A stretch of 7,941 bases of DNA from Dysgonamonadaceae bacterium (GTDB lineage: Bacteria > Bacteroidota > Bacteroidia > Bacteroidales > Azobacteroidaceae). How positions within the stretch are numbered: position 1 is the first letter of the stretch; every line of letters begins with the position of its first letter. The position numbers were made by a program, and so were the translations under genes. The DNA lies in contig JAISNS010000291.1 of NCBI GenBank assembly GCA_031276105.1, positions 1 to 7,941 on the forward strand. The letters are read 5' to 3'. The notes under the pieces are model-generated. The model worked only from the letters and a program-made list of their open reading frames with translations, had not been told where the DNA came from and ran no database searches. Below, piece after piece: positions 1-6,458 of this stretch.

Positions 1-10
1 TTTGCCGCTC

Positions 11-57
11 CTGTACCTTGCACCTTATACCCTGTACCTCCCTTGTACCTTTTACCT

Positions 58-70
<13 letters not shown>
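11..70. repeat. Degenerate heptanucleotide tandem repeat (TTGTACC)
   Basis: Eight 7-base units can be read on the + strand in two blocks. Block one (11-38) is ctgtacc, ttgcacc, ttatacc, ctgtacc; block two (43-70) is ttgtacc, ttttacc, tttagcc, ttgaacc; a 4-base interruption (tccc, 39-42) separates them. The ACC or GCC triplet falls every 7 bases within each block. Read on the minus strand the unit is GGTACAA. Three copies of it are stop-free in every frame and encode the same cyclic heptapeptide (G-T-R-Y-K-V-Q). The array abuts the TG tract. No function is evident; the divergence between units suggests an old or slowly decaying array. Confidence 0.8.
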
Positions 71-201
<131 letters not shown>

Positions 202-229
202 ATTTGTTGCTGTTTTACAAAAACCGCTG

Positions 230-261
230 CAAATGTAATTCAATAAATCAGATTATGCAAA
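230..261 (-). promoter_or_regulatory. Leftward Bacteroidota-type promoter
   Basis: On the minus strand, TTTG (261-258) is followed after 20 bases by TACATTTG (237-230). This matches the Bacteroidota primary-sigma consensus, TTTG about 19-20 bases upstream of TAnnTTTG. Transcription would start near 222 and run left through the TG/CA tract and the heptad array. Both boxes match every fixed consensus position, but the motif is short and the region AT-rich, so chance occurrence is possible. Confidence 0.45.
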
Positions 262-276
262 TATTTTTTGAAAAAA

Positions 277-330
277 ATGAGTGAAGTAGAAAGGCCAACG
301 GGCGGCAAAGGCGCAAAAAAGAAAAAATAA
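277..330 (+). CDS. Possible 17-codon lysine-rich ORF
   Basis: ATG at 277-279 opens a frame reading MSEVERPTGGKGAKKKK, closed by TAA at 328-330. It lies just upstream of the promoter proposed for the nuclease-family gene, so it would need a different transcript. The TATTTTTTG at 262-270 resembles a -7 element but has one extra base. The composition (GGKG then a Lys run) looks like a basic protein tail, and it could equally be a remnant or chance. No homology is recognised. Confidence 0.15.
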   Translation: MSEVERPTGGKGAKKKK

Positions 331-331
331 C

Positions 332-362
332 TTGTCTGTTCCAATAAATATAATTACATTTG
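332..362 (+). promoter_or_regulatory. Promoter of the PD-(D/E)XK/Rpn-family gene
   Basis: TTG at 332-334 and TACATTTG at 355-362 are separated by 20 bases and fit the Bacteroidota -33/-7 pattern. The expected transcription start is near 369, about 26 bases ahead of the ATG at 395. The TTG at 332 could be taken as a start codon in the same frame. Its position as a -33 box argues that translation starts at 395 instead. Confidence 0.5.
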
Positions 363-394
363 CCCCGACAATAACAATAAAAACACCAAAATCA

Positions 395-1324
395 ATGAAA
401 GAAAATGAACGGCCAAACCCGCTGAATGATTATTTATTTGTGAAATACATGGGCGAAGAAGGAGATGAAGAGCAACTCCTTGCATTTTTGAATGTAGTGT
501 TACAAAAAACGGGCAGGAACGCAAATCTGGTAAAAATCATAACCGACAGGCAAATTCCGGCCAAAATAGAGGGCGCCAAAGCCAGCGTTTTGGATGTCAG
601 GGCAGTGATTAACGACCGGACAAAAGTGAATATCGAAGTGCAACTCCGAGCAGTCGGCAACATGGACAAACGAAGTTTGTATTATTGGAGTTGCGAGTAT
701 AGCAAAGGCATCCATGCCGGCGACAATTATAACAAACTGCCGCAAGTAGTAGTTATCAATATCTTAGGCGCCGAATTTTTACCGATAGACGAGGTGCACA
801 GCAGTTTTCACTTATGGGAAGACGAACATAAAGATTTCATGCTCACGGATGTACTGGAAATGCACTTTATTGACATGGTCAAATTCCGGCGACTGAAGGA
901 GAAAGACATAGAAGGCAACCCGCTTCACCGCTGGCTGGCCTTTTTCGACAAAAACACAAACGAAAATACATTAAAAAAAATAATAACAATGGAACCGGCA
1001 ATAGAAAAAGCAATGTGGAAAATAGGTAACGTCTTGCAGGATGAAGATATGTTACGAATCTACGAAAGTCGCGAAATGGCGGCGATGGATTACAATAGCG
1101 GTATGGACCACGCCTTGAACAAGGGCAAGCAAGAAGGAATACTTATCGGTAAACAAGAAGGAATACTCATCGGTAAACAAGAAGGAATACTTATCGGCGT
1201 CCAAAAAATACAGCGGCAGTACGTATTAAAACTCGCTCAAGCCGGCAAGACCGTAGCGGAGATTGCCGAATTTACCGGTTTGCCAGCGGAGACAGTAAAA
1301 AACATCCTGATCGCCTCCGCCTGA
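395..1324 (+). CDS. PD-(D/E)XK nuclease family transposase / Rpn-like protein
   Basis: A 309-residue protein of the large Bacteroidota family annotated as PD-(D/E)XK nuclease family transposase, related to the Rpn (YhgA-like) recombination-promoting nucleases. The opening PNPLNDYLFVKYMG followed by EEQLLAFLNVVL is the family's N-terminal signature. The likely active site is Asp67 (LDVR) and Glu81 with Gln83 (IEVQL), an E-x-Q form of the motif. A charged, mainly helical middle follows. Residues 245-268 are three copies of KQEGILIG. The C-terminus (about 287-305, VAEIAEFTGLPAETVKNIL) looks like a small helix-turn-helix. The ATG at 395 is preferred over the in-frame TTG at 332 because the family begins near this Met and the TTG lies in the proposed promoter. 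No terminal inverted repeats or target duplication were seen, so movement as an element is unsupported. By family precedent it would be a Mg2+-dependent DNA endonuclease; its cellular role is unknown. Confidence 0.88.
   Translation: MKENERPNPLNDYLFVKYMGEEGDEEQLLAFLNVVLQKTGRNANLVKIITDRQIPAKIEGAKASVLDVRAVINDRTKVNIEVQLRAVGNMDKRSLYYWSCEYSKGIHAGDNYNKLPQVVVINILGAEFLPIDEVHSSFHLWEDEHKDFMLTDVLEMHFIDMVKFRRLKEKDIEGNPLHRWLAFFDKNTNENTLKKIITMEPAIEKAMWKIGNVLQDEDMLRIYESREMAAMDYNSGMDHALNKGKQEGILIGKQEGILIGKQEGILIGVQKIQRQYVLKLAQAGKTVAEIAEFTGLPAETVKNILIASA
1127..1198 (+). repeat. Three in-frame 24-base tandem repeats (KQEGILIG)
   Basis: Units at 1127-1150, 1151-1174 and 1175-1198 each encode KQEGILIG. They differ only at synonymous or closing positions (aag/aaa, ctt/ctc, ggt/ggc). 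Because 24 is divisible by 3, gain or loss of a unit would keep the frame and change the length of the linker between the nuclease-like domain and the C-terminal helix-turn-helix-like segment. Near-identity at the DNA level points to recent duplication or ongoing homogenisation. Confidence 0.97.
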
Positions 1325-1351
1325 AATTGACGACCTGTAAACAGTAACAAA

Positions 1352-1379
1352 AACGGCTCATCCTTGAGGATGAGCCGTT
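1352..1379. terminator. Bidirectional terminator between convergent genes
   Basis: A perfect 12-bp stem (AACGGCTCATCC at 1352-1363 with GGATGAGCCGTT at 1368-1379) closes on a TTGA loop. On the minus strand it is followed by a T-run (complement of the A's at 1349-1353), which suits groEL. On the plus strand it is followed by ctctttcttt, a weaker pyrimidine tract, which suits the nuclease-family gene. It sits 27 bases past the end of the rightward gene and 22 bases past the end of groEL. Confidence 0.88.
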
Positions 1380-1401
1380 CTCTTTCTTTATGAAATACAC
1401 A

Positions 1402-3048
<1,647 letters not shown>

Positions 3049-3318
3049 TTAAATTATTGCTAAAACATCGGATTGACGCATGATGAGGTATTTTTCGCCG
3101 TCCAATTCGATTTCCGTTCCGGCATATTTGCCGTAGAGAACCTTATCTCCGGCTTTCAAGACCATTTCTTCGTCTTTTGTTCCGTTACCTACTGCAATCA
3201 CGTCCCCTTTGAGGGGTTTTTCTTTGGCCGAATCAGGAATGATGATTCCTCCGACTGTTTTTTCTTCGGCGCTTGCCGGTTTCACCAGCACTCTGTCTGC
3301 TAATGGTTTAATACTCAT
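3049..3318 (-). CDS. groES: Co-chaperonin GroES (Hsp10)
   Basis: An 89-residue subunit of the heptameric lid that caps the GroEL ring and creates the folding chamber. The sequence starts with the typical [12 protein letters not shown]. The mobile loop that docks on GroEL is at about 17-34 ([18 protein letters not shown]), with GGIII at the usual GGIVL position. It also shows [10 protein letters not shown] (37-46), [14 protein letters not shown] (58-70) and [13 protein letters not shown] at the end. It is slightly shorter than the roughly 97 residues of the E. coli protein, as is usual in this phylum. It is the first gene of the groES-groEL operon. The 349-base upstream region contains no CIRCE element (TTAGCACTC-N9-GAGTGCTAA), so HrcA control of the usual kind is not indicated. 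Confidence 0.98.
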   Translation of the reverse strand: MSIKPLADRVLVKPASAEEKTVGGIIIPDSAKEKPLKGDVIAVGNGTKDEEMVLKAGDKVLYGKYAGTEIELDGEKYLIMRQSDVLAII

Positions 3319-3374
3319 AATTTTAAATTTTTAAATTATATTATTAAGTTATTTATATTGATTTTACATGGGGG

Positions 3375-3397
3375 AATATTACGAATATTGTGCCAAA
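3375..3397 (-). promoter_or_regulatory. Possible groES control site: TTTGGCAC plus AATATT palindrome
   Basis: On the minus strand TTTGGCAC (3397-3390) is followed at once by AATATT-CGT-AATATT (3389-3375), two self-complementary hexamers three bases apart. The site lies 57-79 bases upstream of the groES start codon, where a promoter or operator would be expected. TTTGGCAC resembles half of a sigma-54 site, but the -12 part (TCGTA against TTGCW) matches poorly. Its role is inferred from position and symmetry only. Confidence 0.25.
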
Positions 3398-3533
3398 CGC
3401 GAAGGCTGACAAATTGACAATAAATTTTTGTCCGAATAGTGGATCAAACCTGACAAAATGAGAATAGCGGAAAATTTAACGCAGGTAATATATGACAATC
3501 CGGCGAACTGAATTGTGGAAAAAGGTAACTGCT

Positions 3534-3583
3534 GAAAGAATAGACAGAAAAGATGAAATACCATCTTTTCTGCCTATTCTTTC
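3534..3583. other. Long imperfect hairpin, 22-bp stem
   Basis: Arms 3534-3555 (GAAAGAATAG...) and 3562-3583 (...CTATTCTTTC) are complementary at 21 of 22 positions, with one A/C mismatch, around the loop AAATAC. A rho-independent terminator would normally have a more GC-rich stem and a clear T-run; here the + side continues ttaaattg. No gene ends just upstream on either strand. It lies 22 bases before the -7 box of the LOG-family gene. It might end a small RNA, insulate the divergent promoters, or be a remnant of a miniature inverted-repeat element. Confidence 0.6.
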
Positions 3584-3604
3584 TTAAATTGACCCGAAAA
3601 TTAT

Positions 3605-3612
3605 TAATTTTG
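3605..3612 (+). promoter_or_regulatory. -7 element ahead of LOG-family gene
   Basis: TAATTTTG matches TAnnTTTG exactly and is followed by cgtcccg. Transcription would begin near 3619, about 49 bases before the ATG at 3668. No TTTG sits 19-20 bases upstream; the nearest TTG (3589-3591) is 13 bases away, so the -33 half is weak. Confidence 0.45.
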
Positions 3613-3667
3613 CGTCCCGAATCGAAGCTAAAAATGTATAATCTTTCAGCTTTTAATTCTATTGTTG

Positions 3668-4240
3668 ATGAATGGACAAAAAAACGAAGTAAAAACGATT
3701 GCGGTATATGCTTCATCAAGTGAGGCAATTGCTCCGGTCTATTTCGATGCAGCTAAGGAATTGGGTATATTATTGGCACAAAGGAATATCCGGTGTATTA
3801 ACGGCGCGGGTTACAAAGGTTTAATGGCGACACTTACAGATTCGATGTTGGCGAATGGCGGCCGGGTAACCGGCGTTATTCCGCGGTTTATGGTAGATAA
3901 AGGATGGAAACATCCGCAACTTAACGAAGTGATCGTTACGAAAGGGATGCACGAACGCAAGCAGTGGATGGCTCAACATTCGGATGCCTGTATCGCTTTG
4001 CCCGGTGGCTTAGGTACTTTGGATGAATTGTTTGAAATTATTGCATGGAAGCAATTGGACTTATATTCCGGTACGGTTGTCATTCTGAATATCAATCATT
4101 ATTATGATCCGCTGTTGATGTTGCTGAAGCAAGGCCAAAAAGAACAATTTATACCCGGTACGTCTGTTTTGTGGCAGGTCGCCGAAACGGTGCAAGAAGC
4201 GATAGTCTTGGCTGCAACTTATCCTGACGTGCAGGAATGA
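3668..4240 (+). CDS. LOG-family nucleotide phosphoribohydrolase (TIGR00730)
   Basis: A 190-residue protein of the Lonely-Guy family. Its members hydrolyse the N-glycosidic bond of nucleoside 5'-monophosphates (cytokinin riboside 5'-phosphates, or AMP) to free base and ribose 5-phosphate. The family hallmark PGGLGTLDE is at 112-120. The conserved MHERK, contributing the substrate-contacting Arg and Glu, is at 94-98. The Rossmann-like start IAVYASSS is near 11-18. The phosphate-binding loop reads GAGYKGLM at 46-53 where many members have GGGxxGLM. The ATG at 3668 is preferred to two in-frame TTG codons just upstream (3662, 3665). It is the first gene of the rightward cluster, 30 bases before the DUF4271 gene. 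Substrate in this organism is unknown; nucleotide salvage or clean-up is the cautious reading. Confidence 0.9.
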   Translation: MNGQKNEVKTIAVYASSSEAIAPVYFDAAKELGILLAQRNIRCINGAGYKGLMATLTDSMLANGGRVTGVIPRFMVDKGWKHPQLNEVIVTKGMHERKQWMAQHSDACIALPGGLGTLDELFEIIAWKQLDLYSGTVVILNINHYYDPLLMLLKQGQKEQFIPGTSVLWQVAETVQEAIVLAATYPDVQE

Positions 4241-4270
4241 CTGTTATATAATTGATTATAAATCACTACA

Positions 4271-4987
4271 ATGAGGAATTTGTTTATTTTTCTTGATTTT
4301 ATATTTACGGAAGAACCTCTTTCCGTCCGTGTTCATTTTCATAATTGGGGATTTATTCTTTTTCTGATTTGTTTTTTTATTTTCATACATGCCTTCAGCA
4401 CAGGCCCTAAACTGCTGTATTCGATGGTAAAAGGACTCTCTGGAAGCAATAATAGGGAAAGCATCTTTGCCGAACAGATTAATAATGAATTTATAATCAA
4501 AGTATTACTCTGTTTACAAACCATTATTCTGTGTTCCGTTAACCTTTTTAGTTATCATATCTATCAGGCAGATATTTCGCAGGAACATTCTTTTCAGATG
4601 TTTCCGTTTATCCTTAAATCATCGGCGCTTATCCTTTCTTTTTTTCTATATAAAGCCCTTGTTTACAGTATCGCAGGCAATATATTTTTCACAAAGGAAA
4701 GCTTACGCGAATGGAACGATTACAATTTCTCCATCATTTGCATCAGTGGATTCATTCTCTTTCTGCCGACCCTGCTGTTATTTTATATTGAAAAAATCGT
4801 ATCTATTTGCTTTTTTTTCTATGTAATTTATTTTATTTTAGTAATAATCCTTGTTTCCCGTAAAATATACGTGTTATTTTTTCCACACAAAACGCTTTTG
4901 CTTCATTTTATTTTGTACCTTTGCGCCCAGGAAATAGTTCCTCTTTATTTTTTGTATAAAGGGTTAAGTGTATTATTTATTGAATAA
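4271..4987 (+). CDS. DUF4271 integral membrane protein
   Basis: A 238-residue, very hydrophobic protein with about six membrane segments: roughly 26-42, 77-97, 111-137, 152-172, 175-195 and 208-230. A charged loop at about 55-75 lies between the first two. The C-terminal CAQEIVPLYFLYKGL, with its Ala-x-Glu-Ile-x-Pro core, and the place directly upstream of hemD fit the Bacteroidota-specific DUF4271 family; recognition rests on context as much as on sequence. It sits in the inner membrane; no enzymatic residues can be named and its function is unknown. Conserved linkage to hemD suggests, but does not show, a link to tetrapyrrole synthesis or to the rnpA-yidD module. It is more AT-rich than the flanking genes, as expected for Phe/Ile/Leu-rich coding. 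The stop is 15 bases before the hemD ATG. Confidence 0.82.
   Translation: MRNLFIFLDFIFTEEPLSVRVHFHNWGFILFLICFFIFIHAFSTGPKLLYSMVKGLSGSNNRESIFAEQINNEFIIKVLLCLQTIILCSVNLFSYHIYQADISQEHSFQMFPFILKSSALILSFFLYKALVYSIAGNIFFTKESLREWNDYNFSIICISGFILFLPTLLLFYIEKIVSICFFFYVIYFILVIILVSRKIYVLFFPHKTLLLHFILYLCAQEIVPLYFLYKGLSVLFIE
4916..4923 (+). promoter_or_regulatory. Internal promoter box for hemD-rnpA-yidD
   Basis: TACCTTTG, followed by cgccc, is an exact TAnnTTTG element inside the last codons of the DUF4271 gene. It is identical in its 8 bases to the -7 box of the tRNA-Gln promoter in this window. The TTTG upstream (4897-4900) is 15 bases away rather than the preferred 19-20. Transcription would begin near 4930, about 73 bases before the hemD start. 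Confidence 0.4.
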
Positions 4988-5002
4988 AGAGATATTTTGT
5001 TT

Positions 5003-5767
5003 ATGGTTGCTAATATAAAGAAAATTCTTGTTTCTCAGCCCGAACCCGGTAATGGGAAATCACCCTATTACGATATTGCAGACAAATATGGCGTTCAAGT
5101 TGTTTTCAGGCCATTTATAAAAGTAGAATCGGTAAATGCAAAAGAGTTTCGGGCACAACGGGTGAATATATTGGATCATACGGCAATTATTTTTACGGCA
5201 AGAACGGCAATCGATCATTTTTTTCGTTTAGCGGAAGAACTTAGGATACAGATTCCTGAAACGATGAAATATTTTTGTGTTACAGAAGCAATTGCAGTTT
5301 ATTTGCAAAAATATATTGTGTACCGGAAACGGAAAATTTTTTATCCCCAGTCGGGAAAAAAAGAAGATTTGATGATTCCTATCAACAAGCATAATAAGGA
5401 AACGTTTTTGCTTCCCATGTCGGATGTGCATAAAGAAGATTTAACTCATCTCTTGGATGGAAAGAAAATCAAATACCACAAAGCTATTATGTACAAGACG
5501 GTAAGTAACGATTTTCAAGAAGGAGAAGTTTTCGATTACGATGTATTGCTCTTCTTTTCTCCGGCGGGAATATCTTCTCTGTTAAAGAATTTTCCGAAAT
5601 TCAATCAAAATGGGACAGCGATAGGAACTTTTGGCCCTACGACAGCGAAAGCCGTTCGTGATGCCGGTTTGCGTTTGGATATTGAAGCTCCGAGCGAAGA
5701 AACGCCTTCTATGGCTGCTGCTTTGGAAAATTACTTGAAGAAATTGTCGAAAAACGGCTCGAAATAA
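5003..5767 (+). CDS. hemD: Uroporphyrinogen-III synthase
   Basis: A 254-residue cytosolic enzyme that closes hydroxymethylbilane into uroporphyrinogen III while inverting ring D, the branch-point step to haem, sirohaem and cobalamin. The family is poorly conserved and is recognised by its two-domain pattern. Here the first domain opens with KKILVSQPEP, and IIFTARTAIDHFF at 62-74 matches the 'TS.nav..f' stretch. The second has VLLFFSPAGISSLLKNF at 181-197, GTFGPTTAKAVRDAGLRLDIEA at 208-229 and TPSMAAALENYL at 234-245, the usual C-terminal signature. The ATG at 5003 is chosen over a TTG at 4997 two codons earlier. It is followed after 7 bases by rnpA. No other haem-pathway gene is in the window, so the pairing is typical of the phylum rather than a haem operon. 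Confidence 0.9.
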   Translation: MVANIKKILVSQPEPGNGKSPYYDIADKYGVQVVFRPFIKVESVNAKEFRAQRVNILDHTAIIFTARTAIDHFFRLAEELRIQIPETMKYFCVTEAIAVYLQKYIVYRKRKIFYPQSGKKEDLMIPINKHNKETFLLPMSDVHKEDLTHLLDGKKIKYHKAIMYKTVSNDFQEGEVFDYDVLLFFSPAGISSLLKNFPKFNQNGTAIGTFGPTTAKAVRDAGLRLDIEAPSEETPSMAAALENYLKKLSKNGSK

Positions 5768-5774
5768 TTTACCG

Positions 5775-6161
5775 TTGAATCTCAGGCAGACTTTTAGCAA
5801 AAGCGAACGTATTTCTTCCCAAAAGGAGATTGATTTTTTATTTTCGGAAGGTAACTCCTTTCCCGTTTTCCCGTTACGGGTGATTTACGCTAAGCGGGAA
5901 AAGGATGGGAACAACGGTTTTTCCGTTCTTATCAGCGTACCTAAAAAAAAGATCAAACGCGCCGTTCATCGCAACCGGTTGAAACGATTGATTAGGGAAG
6001 CGTATCGCTTGAATAAGCATTTGTTGGCGGAAGGAACAGTCGTGCAATCCTGTAATTACCTGATTGCTTTTATATACGTTACCAATGAGATGATTCTTTA
6101 TAAGGAAATAGAAACAGCTTTAATAAAAGGACTTACTCTGTTAAAAGAAAAATTGCAATGA
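5775..6161 (+). CDS. rnpA: Ribonuclease P protein component
   Basis: A 128-residue basic protein subunit of RNase P. It binds the catalytic RNA (rnpB, not in this window) and helps it recognise and cleave the 5' leader of precursor tRNAs. The RNR signature is at 62-75 (RAVHRNRLKRLIRE) and is intact. The N-terminal LRQTFSKSERISSQKEIDFLF is the expected first helix and substrate-cleft segment. The start is TTG at 5775, since no ATG occurs before about codon 106, well past the RNR motif. The weak start codon and lack of a ribosome binding site could keep expression low. The stop overlaps the yidD start by four bases (ATGA), so translational coupling is likely. In many bacteria rnpA sits beside rpmH and dnaA; here it follows hemD. 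Confidence 0.97.
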   Translation: MNLRQTFSKSERISSQKEIDFLFSEGNSFPVFPLRVIYAKREKDGNNGFSVLISVPKKKIKRAVHRNRLKRLIREAYRLNKHLLAEGTVVQSCNYLIAFIYVTNEMILYKEIETALIKGLTLLKEKLQ

Positions 6162-6391
6162 AACAAACCATCAGGAAATCTGTTATTTTTGTTATCTTGT
6201 TACCCGTTTATTTTTACAAGTATTGCCTGTCGCCCCTGACGCCGGCTTCGTGTCGTTATGTGCCTACTTGTTCGGAATATACGCTTCAGGTAATTAAAAA
6301 ATACGGCCCCTTAAAAGGTAGTTGGCTGGCAATCAAGCGCATTTCCCGTTGCCACCCTTGGGGCGGACAAGGATTCGATCCTGTGCCGTAG
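6158..6391 (+). CDS. yidD: Membrane protein insertion efficiency factor YidD
   Basis: A 77-residue member of the YidD family (older name: haemolysin-like, UPF0161). It is a small inner-membrane-associated protein that aids YidC-dependent membrane protein insertion. All signatures are present: the amphipathic or membrane-proximal N-terminal segment IFVILLPVYFYKYCLSPL at 10-27, CRYVPTCSEY at 32-41 and RCHPWGGQGFDPVP at 64-77. The three conserved cysteines (32, 38, 65) are kept. The chain ends right after DPVP, at the short end of the family range. It overlaps rnpA by four bases, a coupling conserved across most bacteria. yidC is not in the window. Confidence 0.97.
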   Translation: MKQTIRKSVIFVILLPVYFYKYCLSPLTPASCRYVPTCSEYTLQVIKKYGPLKGSWLAIKRISRCHPWGGQGFDPVP

Positions 6392-6458
6392 CAAAACCGG
6401 TAGATAAGGGAAAAAAGTAAGAATTGTTTTTTTAATTTATATTTTACAATTAAGATAA

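Larger units (their letters stand above)
3319..3667. other. Divergent intergenic region, groES / LOG-family gene
   Basis: This 349-base AT-rich stretch separates two divergently read genes. It holds no credible coding sequence: the leftward open frames (3379-3564 and 3444-3728) have no family features, and the second overlaps the start of the next gene. It does contain an AATATT-ACG-AATATT inverted repeat, four TGACAA words (3407, 3415, 3451, 3493), a 22-bp hairpin (3534-3583) and a -7 box for the rightward gene (3605-3612). No TAnnTTTG element faces groES, so the groES promoter is not identified. Confidence 0.7.

Noticed and set aside
395..1324. Insertion sequence carrying the nuclease-family 'transposase'
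   Set aside because: No terminal inverted repeats or direct target duplications are visible on either side. The hairpin downstream is a terminator shared with groEL.
3381..3396. Sigma-54 promoter for groES (TGGCAC start)
   Set aside because: The -24 half fits, but the -12 half reads TCGTA with GT in place of the required GC, so the match is insufficient.
3319..3450. CIRCE operator for HrcA upstream of groES
   Set aside because: TTAGCACTC-N9-GAGTGCTAA or a close variant was looked for and is absent.
3444..3728. A 94-codon leftward ORF between groES and the LOG-family gene
   Set aside because: It overlaps the 5' end of the LOG-family gene in antisense, spans the hairpin and promoter region, and has no recognisable features.
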